DNA of 42,358 nt, from the NCBI GenBank assembly GCA_965368585.1, contig CBDUNM010000028.1, positions 1 to 42,358 of the forward strand, read 5' to 3'. Source of the stretch: JARRQB01 sp965368585 (GTDB lineage Bacteria; Pseudomonadota; Gammaproteobacteria; Chromatiales; Chromatiaceae). Every line of letters begins with the position of its first letter. Position 1 is the stretch's first letter. A program made the position numbers and the translations under genes. Under the pieces are notes generated by a model. That model was not told where the DNA came from, searched no databases, and worked only from the letters and a program-made list of their open reading frames with translations. This document shows positions 19,506 through 28,332 of this stretch, piece by piece.

Positions 19506-20283
19506 TTTTTACGTCGTGTACGCGAAACACGCGAACGCCTGCGACGGTGCCCAGCGCCGTGGTAGCCGCAGTTGCACCGACCAGCTGTTGCGGGTCGGTT
19601 TCCCGGCACAAACTGCCCATGAAGCGCTTACGGCTGGTACCGAGCACGACCGGGTAGCCCAACGCCGTGAGTTTCCCCAGATCTCTAAGCAAATCCAGGT
19701 TGTCCGCACGCCGTTTACCGAACCCGATCCCCGGATCGATCAGCACGCGGTCCGGCGCGATGCCGGCGGCCTCTGCCGCCGCCACCCGTTCGAGCAGGAA
19801 ATCCCGCACCTCAGCGCACACATCGCTGTATCCCGGCTCATCCTGCATGTCGCGCGGTTGACCCTGCATATGCATCAACACGATCGGCACGTCGCGCCGC
19901 GCAACCAGCGGTAACATGTCTTTGTCATCACGCCCGGCGGAAATATCGTTGACCATCGCGGCTCCGGCGTCCAAAGCGGCGGCGGCCACTTCCGCCAGGG
20001 ATGTGTCGATGCTGAGCATCACCGACGACGGCAGCGCCCGGTGCAGCCGACCGATTACCGGCAGAACCCGATCGATCTGCACCTGTGCCGATTGCCGCTC
20101 CGCGCCCGGACGGGTCGATTCGCCGCCGATATCGACAATTTCCGCACCCTCTTCGATCATCCTCCGCGCCTGGCCCAGGGCCGCGTCGACGCGTAGAAAT
20201 CTGCCACCGTCGGAAAAACTGTCCGGCGTGACGTTGACAATGCCCATGATGGCTGGCGGACAATCGGGTTCGAGCCAACGCAT
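19456..20283 (-). CDS. folP: Dihydropteroate synthase
   Basis: A 275-residue TIM-barrel enzyme that joins p-aminobenzoate to the pterin diphosphate in folate synthesis (cytoplasm). Signature segments are IMGIVNVTPDSFSDGG near the N-terminus (family signature 1), DIGGESTRPGA (signature 2), LIDPGIGFGKR and LGTSRKRF. Length is normal. It stands alone, without the glmM or ftsH neighbours common in gammaproteobacteria, so it may be relocated or a second copy. Its 3' end overlaps the end of the SCO remnant on the opposite strand. Confidence 0.95.
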   Translation of the reverse strand: MRWLEPDCPPAIMGIVNVTPDSFSDGGRFLRVDAALGQARRMIEEGAEIVDIGGESTRPGAERQSAQVQIDRVLPVIGRLHRALPSSVMLSIDTSLAEVAAAALDAGAAMVNDISAGRDDKDMLPLVARRDVPIVLMHMQGQPRDMQDEPGYSDVCAEVRDFLLERVAAAEAAGIAPDRVLIDPGIGFGKRRADNLDLLRDLGKLTALGYPVVLGTSRKRFMGSLCRETDPQQLVGATAATTALGTVAGVRVFRVHDVKINRQAAHVAWSLRLRG

Positions 20284-20497
20284 AGGAAAAATGAACCTGT
20301 TGGTATTCTGACCGACGCTCAGTGTAACGTGAGCCCCGCGAAGGTCGGTGCTATGACCTGCCTATTGCACGAAAGCGACCCGACTTCGGCACGTTGTCTG
20401 TGGTAATACGGACAAGTCAGCGTTCACAGGGGAAAATTGCGTCTGTGACTTCGCCCTGTTAGGGCTGAGGCCGCACCGGCCATTGCAGCTGGGCCGA

Positions 20498-20857
20498 TCA
20501 TCGTTCGAAGGATCGGAACAGTAGGCTCATGAGTTTTTCTTCCGGGCTCGCACCCCGCTTCGATTTTGGCCGCGATCGATACAGCGAAAAGACATGTTGC
20601 GTTAGATCCTGCAGTCTATTTATCGATGAATCCTTGCCATGGCCGTCTGCCTTAACCTCTTTAATCAGGTGCAACAGGTCAATGCGTATTCTCAGTCCCG
20701 TCTCCCTCGGGATTTTTCCGCGATCGGCATATTTGTCGGCCCGATCAATCAGGCTACGAAGGTGTTTGATAATCTGCTTTCGCTCCTTTTCCTTGAGATC
20801 CTGCTGCATGAGCGCCTCAAGGGAGGAGAGTTCGCGTTCAAACTTGGATTTCTTCAT
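20498..20857 (-). CDS. Hypothetical protein, 119 residues
   Basis: A small, highly charged, mainly helical protein rich in Lys, Arg and Glu, with an amphipathic N-terminal half (ELSSLEALMQQDLKEKERKQ) and no membrane segment or Cys. Its ATG overlaps the stop of the upstream gene by 4 bp (ATGA), a mark of translational coupling and good evidence that both are real. I recognise no family. Confidence 0.65.
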   Translation of the reverse strand: MKKSKFERELSSLEALMQQDLKEKERKQIIKHLRSLIDRADKYADRGKIPRETGLRIRIDLLHLIKEVKADGHGKDSSINRLQDLTQHVFSLYRSRPKSKRGASPEEKLMSLLFRSFER

Positions 20858-21090
20858 GAGAAGATGTCCGCATTCGGTGAGGTTGTCGCCTCGGTCAGTG
20901 TTCGATTGATAGCGGCTGCCAATTCGGATATTTCGCGGTAGTCCGGGCTATTCGATCTCAGCTCAAGTCGAATAAGCTCCGCGAGTGACGCGGCGATTTC
21001 GGCACTTTCCTTGTCAATTCTGAAGTTCGTCCTGAGGATTTTAACCCGGATGAATATTTCAGTTGCAGCGTGATACAAGCCGTCACTCAT
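20854..21090 (-). CDS. Hypothetical protein, 78 residues
   Basis: A small, predicted all-helical protein with no Cys and no membrane segment. It is the first gene of a two-gene unit with the 119-residue gene, which starts within its stop codon. The frame is open to 21102, but the ATG at 21090 follows a GGAGG-type site (GTGGGAGGAAAT), which decides the start. No family recognised. Confidence 0.65.
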   Translation of the reverse strand: MSDGLYHAATEIFIRVKILRTNFRIDKESAEIAASLAELIRLELRSNSPDYREISELAAAINRTLTEATTSPNADIFS

Positions 21091-21900
21091 ATTTCCTCCC
21101 ACTGCACGGTTGGCAAGGCAGAATCTAGTCGTTCTTTTTCGTCGAGCTATTCTTGCGTTCCATGAAATCGATATGGCAGCCGTCCAGATGAATTCTATGC
21201 GTGACGAACCAAAACTTGATACACGGCTGCGGGTGATCTCGATACGCCTGTTATTGAAACAGAGCGCTTGGCCGTGTTCTTTTCTGTTCAGAGTCCTGGT
21301 CGCGAATACTTAGGCACAGCCTCCCGGCCCACTCCAAGGGCTATCGTCACTGATGGATATCTCGAGGGCCGGATCCACGCCAGCTGGGGACAAGCATCGC
21401 ACAACGAGTACGCTCGGTCGATCACGGCAACGCGATGACAAGTCGGCGGGTAAACGCGAAACATCTGCTGGTGCATAATCTAGGGTATTCCCTGTCGACG
21501 GTTAGGTATTCCCTGTTCCGGGATGTCAGGAAAATTTACATATTGAAAGTAAAGACATGGAAGCTTTCGTAGCTAACCGACTGAAGCGACAACGTTTAGT
21601 ACATAAGCGCATGATCATTGCATGCATTCTTTCTCGACAAAACTATAACCGAACGCGCCGAGATGAGAGAACACCCTACCGCGATGGCGGAATGGCGGCT
21701 CTTTGGACCTGTGTCTGAGCGGTAGCGAAGCGACAGGCGCTCAAACTGAGCCGTTATCTGAAATCCTCTCATCACGCGCAAGCGGGCGGCCGCGAGGCTT
21801 GACCAGACGATACCGCCGAGACGGCTGGAACGAATGGATCAGCGGGGAAAAGAAAGGCAGCCTCCACTTAAGAAGGGTGTTTTTTATTTGGGGGTAGACA
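21091..21900. other. Intergenic stretch ahead of the M36 protease
   Basis: About 810 bp between the divergent small-gene pair and the protease gene. Short open frames on both strands look random. A pair of direct repeats (21484-21516) is listed separately. A GGGGG ribosome binding site lies just before the protease ATG. Confidence 0.4.
21484..21516. repeat. 12-bp direct repeats 21 bp apart
   Basis: GGTATTCCCTGT occurs at 21484-21495 and again at 21505-21516, start to start 21 bp, that is two helical turns. Such phased repeats are typical of regulator binding sites, but no regulator is known and the location is about 385 bp from the nearest downstream gene start. Confidence 0.35.
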
Positions 21901-24900
21901 ATGAAAGGACGTCGTAACTCGAATCTTCTAACCACGGTGGCGTTGTCACTGACGCTACTCGGAGCCGCCTCTCTGGCGTTTGCACAGGGCGACACCTTTG
22001 CCGGCCCGAACCGCAACTTCGACGCCCGAGAGGAAGCCCGTCGCGGCGCGGGGCTGACACCGAGTTTGCTGCAAAAGAGCGGCTTGGACCAGTTGCGGGT
22101 CGGGGTGCCCGGACTCAGCTACCGAGTAGATGCGACAACCGGGGTGACGCGTTCGCTTTCGAGCGCCGGCGGATTTCTGACTGCTCCCTCGCGCACCGAT
22201 GCCGTTACCACAGCAACCTCCTTTCTGGAGGCAAACCGAGCGCTTCTCGGTCTGGACGCGCTCGACGTCGCCGCCTACACCGTTCGAGACATCGTGCCAT
22301 CGGGCGCAAGCGGCTCCACACATGTCTATATCGAGCAGCAGTACGCGGGCCTTCGGGTATACAACGCCGTCTACCAAGCCAACATGGACCGAGAGGGGCG
22401 TATCACCGGGGTCGCCAACAGTTTCATGCCGTCAATTGCTGTCTCGGTGAACGCGCTTCGTCCACGGATTTCGGCGCGCCGTGCAGTTGCGGCCGCGACC
22501 GAGCACCTCGGTATCGCTCTTGGGCGCTTGCCCCGGGTCCTCGCCGGCGGCAAAGGTGTCGAACGGGTGACCTCAATCGACCCCGCCGGCATTTCGGAAA
22601 ACCCGATCACAGCGCGACTGATGATTCTGCCGATTCGCGCCGCCGAAGCACGACTGGTGTGGAACTTTCAGATCCAAACACTGGATCACCAGCATTGGTT
22701 CGACATGAACGTCGACGCCGATAGCGGCAAGATATGGACGCGCTTCGACTGGGTGGCGTCGGATCAGTATAAGGTATATGCCCACCCCGCCGAGAGTCCG
22801 AATCACGTGCAGGGAGGGCCCTTACCTCCGGCAGACGGTCGGGCCTTGGTTGTCGAGCCGGCGGATCCGACGGCCTCGCCCGAGACCTGGCACAGCGGCA
22901 ATTTGACCGAAGGAAACAACGTCCGCGCCTACGAAGACAGTAACGAATCGAACTCGGGTACGCCAGTCAACTGTGGTGGTTCGCGGGTCTGTGAGTTTCC
23001 CCTGAATCTATCAAGCATCCCATCGCCGTATTATCCGGCTGCGGTGACCAACCTCTTTTACTGGAACAACGTCGTGCACGATGTCCTGTACCAGTACGGT
23101 TTCGACGAGGTCTCGGGCAACTTCCAGGAGGACAACTTTGGCAACGGCGGATTGGGCAGCGATTCAGTCTACGCCGAAGCGCAAGACGGCGGTGGCGTCG
23201 ACAATGCCAACTTCTCGACACCGCCAGACGGTTTCAACCCGCGTATGCAGATGTACATATGGAACGCGGCCAGCCCGCCCAGGGACGGTGATTTCGACAG
23301 CGGCATCATCGTCCACGAGTACGCTCACGGCATCTCAAACCGTCTCGTCGGCGGTCCCTCGAATGTCAGTTGCTTGAGCAACAGCCAGCAACCCGGGGAG
23401 GGCTGGAGCGATTGGTACGCCTTGGCGCTCACCGCGAAAGTTGGCGACGCCGGCACCGATCCCCGGGGAATCGGCACCTATGTGCTGAACCAGCCAACCA
23501 ACGGCCAGGGGATTCGCGACCAACCTTACTCGACTGATCCGGCAGTCAACAGCTGGACCTTCGAATCGATCCGCGGCGCACTCGCCCCCCACGGTACGGG
23601 AGCGGTCTGGGCTCAGGCCCTCTGGGAGGTCTACTGGGCCCTCGTCGACCAGCACGGCTTCGACCCCGACATCTACAGTGCCGCGGGCGGCGCCGGAAAT
23701 CAGCGCGCCCTGCTGTACGTGACCGAGGGCCTGAAGAATACCCCCTGCTCACCGACCTTCCTCGATGCGCGCGACGCCATCCTCCAGGCGGTTTTAAACA
23801 CCTATCCGGCCGATGAATGCACCGTCTGGCAGGCCTTTGCGGATTTCGGTCTGGGCATCGACGCCACGACCACCGGATCCAACAGTTCGGCCACGAACGG
23901 ATTTCAGATACCGATACAATGCCAGTGCAGTCCGGAGCCCGTGGCTGACGCCGGCCCCGATGAGATCATATGCCTCGGAACCTCGACCACGGTTGGAACG
24001 CCGGCTCAGGCCGGTAACACTTACAGCTGGTCTCCAGGTGGAGAGACCAATGCCGAGATCAGCGTGTTTCCGACCGTAACCACTACCTACGCCGTCACCG
24101 CCACAACCGCCTGCGGCAGCGCCAACGATTCGGTCACAGTAACCGTCGATGACGGCACCGGTGGTGGGATCGCCGAGGACTTCGAGGGTGGCCTGGGCAA
24201 CTGGACCGCGCTAGGGCTCTGGCATCTGACCACCGACTCGTCCTGCGCTTCACCTGGTTTCTCGTCGCCATTCAACGCGCTCTACTACGGTGAGGACAGC
24301 ACTTGCGACTACTCGACCGGCGCGGCGAATTCCGGCGATCTCGTGTCGCCCGCAATCAGCGGCATCACGTCCAGCTCGACCCTCAGCTTCGATTACTACC
24401 GCCAGGTGGAGAATTATTTCGGCGACTACGACTGGACTAAAGTCGATGTATCCGATGACGACGGCGCGAGTTGGAGCAACGTCTGGTCGCGAAACGCGCG
24501 TAACGCCTCAGTGGGGGCTTGGACCTCGAGCGGTCCGATTTCGCTCGCCGCCTATGCAGGTTCCACAATTAAGATTCGCTTCACCTTCGATTCCGTCGAC
24601 GGGACCTTTAACGCCTACACCGGCTGGTTTATCGACAACGTGGTGGTCGAAGGTGAGTCGCAGTGCACAGGTGGTAATCAGCCGCCTGTTGTGACCATCG
24701 ATTCGCCGGTGCACGGCGCCACCTACCACGAAGGCGACACCGAGTCTTTCACCGCGACGGCGACCGACACCGAGGACGGCTTGATCAGTGCCGCGATCGG
24801 CTGGAGCTCGTCGCTCGACGGAGGGTTCGGTGCAGGCGCTTCGGCGGACACCGTGTTGTCGGTCGGTAACCACACGGTGTCGGCGCAGGTGACAGACAGC

Positions 24901-26607
24901 GGCGGTTCCATCGGCACGGATTCGATCAGCGTCACGGTCAATAATGTTGTTCCTGACGTCACGATCACCGGCCCCGCGACCACGAACTATATCGAGGGCG
25001 ACACGGTCACCTTCACCGGCACGGCAACCGATTCCGGCGAGATCGACCCGATCATCAGCTGGTCGTCGGATCTCGACGGCGTGCTCGGCGCCGGGTCCTC
25101 AGTTGACGCACGGCTCTCCGTCGGTTCCCATACGGTGACGGCTGCCGCAATGGACACCGAAGGCGGTACCGGCACGGACACACTCACCATCGTCGTCGCT
25201 AACGTACCACCGACGGTGACCATCGACACCCCGACGAGCGGATCGGTTTTCGGCGACGGCGAAACCGTGACTTTCCAAGCCACTGCCAGCGATCCCGGCG
25301 ACGGGCCCCTGTCGTCCTCGATCTCCTGGTCATCTGACCTCGATGGAGCACTGGGCAGCGGAGCCTCGATGACCCGCCCCGATCTGTCTGTCGGTAACCA
25401 CATCATTACGGCATCGGTGATCGACAGCAACGCTGCGCCAGGTTCGGATTCGATCACCTTGACCGTCCAAGCCAATACGGCGCCAGTGGTTTCGATCACC
25501 AGCCCTGCCGACGGCTCTACCTTTACCGCTGGCTTCTCGGTGACTTTCACCGGTACGTCGGACGATGTGGAGGACGGCAATCTCACCAATATGCTTTTCT
25601 GGAACTCTTCGCTCGACGGAGCCATCGGAGGTGGAGGCACCGCGGTCTCCTCGCTGTCGGCGGGCAGCCACACGATTACGGCGTCGGTCACGGATTCGGG
25701 CGGTGTCGCCGCTTCGGATGACATTACGGTCAACATTATCGCGCCGCCCAACACCGCACCGGTGGTTTCGATCGATACACCGGCGGACGGCTCCAGCTTC
25801 AGCTCGGGGTCCAATGTGAACCTTAGCGGCGCGGCCAGCGACGCTGAGGATGGCAATATCTCCGCCGGCCTGTCGTGGAGCTCGGATCTCGATGGATCGA
25901 TCGGAATGGGAGCTGCGTTTTCGATCTCGACGCTCTCGGTCGGTACGCACACGATCACGGCTTCAGTCACCGATAGCGGTGGTCTCGGTGGATCGGACAC
26001 CCTTTCCGTGACGATCACCGGCGGCACTCCGACTACAGTGACCTTCACCTCGATCGGGGACCACGACGGTTGGGTGAGGGAATCGAGTGAAAATTCGAAT
26101 GCCGGTGGGGCGAACAGCGCCACCGGTAGCGGCCGGTGGCCAATCAGACCCGGTGACGAATCCGGTGATCGCCAGTACAAGGCAATTCTCTCTTTCGACA
26201 CCTCCTCGATTCCGACCAACGCGACGATCAGTGCGGTGACTCTTGAGACGACCGGCGGACGTCTGCTCGGTACGAGCCCGTTCAACACCCACGGCGACCT
26301 TAATGTTGACGTGCGGTCGGGCGGATTCAGCGGTAACGCCGCGCTCGAGAACAGCGATTTCCAGGCGGCCGCCACCGCGGTAGGGGTCGCGACAATGTCC
26401 ACGATCACCTCGGACGGCCAGGTTTCTTCGGGTAGTTTTAACGCGGCCGGTCTGGCCGCCGTCAACAAAACCGGCATCACACAGGTCCGGCTCTATTTCG
26501 ACCTCGACGACAACGACGACGGCAGTCGCGATGCAGTCGGGTTTTACTCGGGAGAAAACGGCAACAGCAACAACCATCCGCGACTGAACGTAACCTACAC
26601 GCCGTAA
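21901..26607 (+). CDS. Secreted M36 (fungalysin-type) metalloprotease with Ig-like repeats
   Basis: A 1568-residue multidomain exported protein. A signal peptide (about 1-29) and a propeptide of FTP type lead to an M36 catalytic domain with zinc motif HEYAH (His472, Glu473, His476) and the third ligand in GEGWSD (Glu500). A Pro/Cys-bearing PKD-like domain (about 680-760) and a MAM-like jelly-roll (about 760-920) follow. Five tandem Ig-like repeats of about 88 residues (about 925-1375) come next, then a C-terminal DNRLRE-type domain. It should degrade extracellular protein. Gly/Ser/Thr-rich composition and the lack of related neighbours suggest acquisition by transfer, but this is inference. 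Confidence 0.88.
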   Translation: MKGRRNSNLLTTVALSLTLLGAASLAFAQGDTFAGPNRNFDAREEARRGAGLTPSLLQKSGLDQLRVGVPGLSYRVDATTGVTRSLSSAGGFLTAPSRTDAVTTATSFLEANRALLGLDALDVAAYTVRDIVPSGASGSTHVYIEQQYAGLRVYNAVYQANMDREGRITGVANSFMPSIAVSVNALRPRISARRAVAAATEHLGIALGRLPRVLAGGKGVERVTSIDPAGISENPITARLMILPIRAAEARLVWNFQIQTLDHQHWFDMNVDADSGKIWTRFDWVASDQYKVYAHPAESPNHVQGGPLPPADGRALVVEPADPTASPETWHSGNLTEGNNVRAYEDSNESNSGTPVNCGGSRVCEFPLNLSSIPSPYYPAAVTNLFYWNNVVHDVLYQYGFDEVSGNFQEDNFGNGGLGSDSVYAEAQDGGGVDNANFSTPPDGFNPRMQMYIWNAASPPRDGDFDSGIIVHEYAHGISNRLVGGPSNVSCLSNSQQPGEGWSDWYALALTAKVGDAGTDPRGIGTYVLNQPTNGQGIRDQPYSTDPAVNSWTFESIRGALAPHGTGAVWAQALWEVYWALVDQHGFDPDIYSAAGGAGNQRALLYVTEGLKNTPCSPTFLDARDAILQAVLNTYPADECTVWQAFADFGLGIDATTTGSNSSATNGFQIPIQCQCSPEPVADAGPDEIICLGTSTTVGTPAQAGNTYSWSPGGETNAEISVFPTVTTTYAVTATTACGSANDSVTVTVDDGTGGGIAEDFEGGLGNWTALGLWHLTTDSSCASPGFSSPFNALYYGEDSTCDYSTGAANSGDLVSPAISGITSSSTLSFDYYRQVENYFGDYDWTKVDVSDDDGASWSNVWSRNARNASVGAWTSSGPISLAAYAGSTIKIRFTFDSVDGTFNAYTGWFIDNVVVEGESQCTGGNQPPVVTIDSPVHGATYHEGDTESFTATATDTEDGLISAAIGWSSSLDGGFGAGASADTVLSVGNHTVSAQVTDSGGSIGTDSISVTVNNVVPDVTITGPATTNYIEGDTVTFTGTATDSGEIDPIISWSSDLDGVLGAGSSVDARLSVGSHTVTAAAMDTEGGTGTDTLTIVVANVPPTVTIDTPTSGSVFGDGETVTFQATASDPGDGPLSSSISWSSDLDGALGSGASMTRPDLSVGNHIITASVIDSNAAPGSDSITLTVQANTAPVVSITSPADGSTFTAGFSVTFTGTSDDVEDGNLTNMLFWNSSLDGAIGGGGTAVSSLSAGSHTITASVTDSGGVAASDDITVNIIAPPNTAPVVSIDTPADGSSFSSGSNVNLSGAASDAEDGNISAGLSWSSDLDGSIGMGAAFSISTLSVGTHTITASVTDSGGLGGSDTLSVTITGGTPTTVTFTSIGDHDGWVRESSENSNAGGANSATGSGRWPIRPGDESGDRQYKAILSFDTSSIPTNATISAVTLETTGGRLLGTSPFNTHGDLNVDVRSGGFSGNAALENSDFQAAATAVGVATMSTITSDGQVSSGSFNAAGLAAVNKTGITQVRLYFDLDDNDDGSRDAVGFYSGENGNSNNHPRLNVTYTP
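24675..26025 (+). repeat. Five tandem Ig-like domain repeats within the M36 protease
   Basis: Units of about 86-92 codons start near 24675, 24949, 25207, 25477 and 25753. Each shows a V-x-I-x-x-P start, a central WSSxLDG or close variant, and an L-S-x-G-x-H-x-(I/V)-(T/S)-A closing motif. Units 4 and 5 are most alike. They probably form a rigid stalk that spaces the catalytic domain from the C-terminal domain. Confidence 0.85.
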
Positions 26608-26922
26608 GTTGGAGACGCGTTTGATGGCTTCGAGTGGGGCGGCGCTGCGGCCGCGGCCACAGTCGAGTATTTGCTATTTTCCAAAATCAAATTGTTTCCG
26701 ACATGCGCGGACTGCAACGCTTGCGCGGTGACGGTAAAATTTTTTAACAGCACTGCCAATCTGGCCATTACGGTATAGACTATATAAGGAAAACCATGCG
26801 ACATCGGTGACAATCCGCGGCTTCGACCGGAATCCTTGGGCAAACAGGCACTTGGCGCGGCGTGCCGGCAGACAACGCGGTAATACAACGGCGCTCGGGT
26901 CGAGCAGGAGGGGGATGGGGCG
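26608..26922. other. Intergenic stretch with a TATAGACTATA palindrome
   Basis: About 315 bp without a gene. An AT-rich palindrome TATAGACTATA (26774-26784) lies about 140 bp before the next gene and could be part of a promoter or operator. No clear terminator for the protease gene was found. Confidence 0.35.
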
Positions 26923-27942
26923 ATGATGAGCTTGCTGAGGGACATTTTCCTTCGTTTCGACGGGCAGTCGATGAATGTCCGCGGTCAAATACCACGCCAA
27001 GGACTGTGCTCTGGGACACTGGACGACGCCGTCGAGCAAGTCGTCGACGAACTCTACAGCCGCCTGCGTGCAGTGCCGAATTATGCGAACGTGCTGCGCG
27101 GACCGGTCGCCACAACCTTCCGCCACATCAACGATATCGCCGAATCGGTGCCGGGCCCCCTGCTGTGTTGTCGCTCGACATTTGCCGAAGATCCGCGGAT
27201 CAACGCCTTCTTCGTCAGTCCGAGTCACATCCAGCAGGTGTTCAGCCAAAGCAAGGAAGTCCGCCAACTGTTCGAGGCCAACCCACAGATCACAGAGTGT
27301 TGGTCCCTGCTTTGTATGCGCAAAGAGGAGCGGCGCCAGCCCGGTCTGGCACTGGTGGGAGACGACGTGCGCAAGGACGTGATGCAGACCCTGGTCAACT
27401 TCACCGATCACCAGGTGGTATCCCCTGGTTCCGACGAGCAGTCGGCCCGATGCGCCCTCAAATGCTGCATGTTCGGAGGGCTGCTGGCCCACATCAAGCG
27501 CCGCGCTGCGGATGCCAAATCCAGGACTCAGGACCTCGAAAACCGGATACGGATACTCCGTGCGCGGTTGCGCAGCCTCGATCTAAGGCCCGATCCTGAG
27601 CAGCGAAAAGAGGCCATGCTGGCGGAGATTCAGCGGTACGAGGAACAACTGGCCGGCGACGATCTGCGCCTCCCCACCATCAAGGACCATTTGCAGTTCG
27701 TCGCCGACGCCCTGTCCGATCCCGCCGACTTCCTGTCGTCGGCGGTTTGTTCGCTGCGTCTGAACCGGATGGCGATCAAGCTCGAGGATTTTTCGGACGA
27801 ATCGGGCTACGAGTTGGTGTTGTCGGAGATTCGTATCGCGTCGCACCCACCCAGGATTGGTGCCTTGGTGCGTTTTCCTCGCGATGAGTTGCTGCCGCAG
27901 ACGGATTTCCTGAAACAGACCGACCTGTTTCTGGCCATGTGA
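26923..27942 (+). CDS. Hypothetical coiled-coil protein, 339 residues
   Basis: A soluble protein without signal peptide or membrane segment. The N-terminal two thirds look globular and include several Cys (LLCCRS, LLCM, ALKCCMFGG). A coiled-coil segment follows at about 193-245 (KSRTQDLENRIRILRARLRS and on), with a compact C-terminal domain. The ATG has a very strong ribosome binding site (AGGAGGGGG). I recognise no family, and the neighbours give no clear hint. Confidence 0.75.
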   Translation: MMSLLRDIFLRFDGQSMNVRGQIPRQGLCSGTLDDAVEQVVDELYSRLRAVPNYANVLRGPVATTFRHINDIAESVPGPLLCCRSTFAEDPRINAFFVSPSHIQQVFSQSKEVRQLFEANPQITECWSLLCMRKEERRQPGLALVGDDVRKDVMQTLVNFTDHQVVSPGSDEQSARCALKCCMFGGLLAHIKRRAADAKSRTQDLENRIRILRARLRSLDLRPDPEQRKEAMLAEIQRYEEQLAGDDLRLPTIKDHLQFVADALSDPADFLSSAVCSLRLNRMAIKLEDFSDESGYELVLSEIRIASHPPRIGALVRFPRDELLPQTDFLKQTDLFLAM

Positions 27943-28031
27943 CGCGACATTGCGCCCGCGGCTTGCAACGGCCCGCGGAGCGCTGGGCGGATGGCCGCAC
28001 GGACCGGGTTTCAAAGGTGGCTCGTTTGAGC

Positions 28032-28229
28032 GTGACTGATGACTACGAAGGGATCTCCGAGGTCCTGATCGAACAATTCGAGACGACCCGGCTGCCGCGC
28101 ATACTGGCGATCGAAGAACGTCTCGACCAAAGGGAAAACCTGGGCAATCTCGACTTCGGACGCGAAACCCGGCTTGCGGGTTCGCGAAAAAACGACTTCC
28201 CGTTTTATCGGCCGATACATCCCGTCTGA
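28032..28229 (+). CDS. Small acidic protein, possibly truncated
   Basis: About 65 residues from a GTG at 28032 (TTG at 28026 also possible). The first 45 (DDYEGISEVLIEQFE, then LPRILAIEERLDQRENL) are typical of a helical protein and resemble small gammaproteobacterial hypothetical proteins I recall as longer. The last 20 residues turn basic and look random, as if a frameshift near 28150-28170 cut the gene. This recollection is not checked. It lies about 90 bp after the 339-residue gene on the same strand. Confidence 0.4.
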   Translation: MTDDYEGISEVLIEQFETTRLPRILAIEERLDQRENLGNLDFGRETRLAGSRKNDFPFYRPIHPV

Positions 28230-28332
28230 TTGCGTTGCTCGTCGATTAAATAGGCTGGCTCTTCGCACGCCTCACGCCTTGCCAGTCGGGCGTATCAAAG
28301 CCTCAAAACGCGAAGGTATTTCTGCGCGAACC

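Noticed and set aside
24987..26480. Long minus-strand open frame opposite the protease Ig-like repeats
   Set aside because: It arises from the biased codon use of the repeats on the other strand; no start signal and no plausible protein features.
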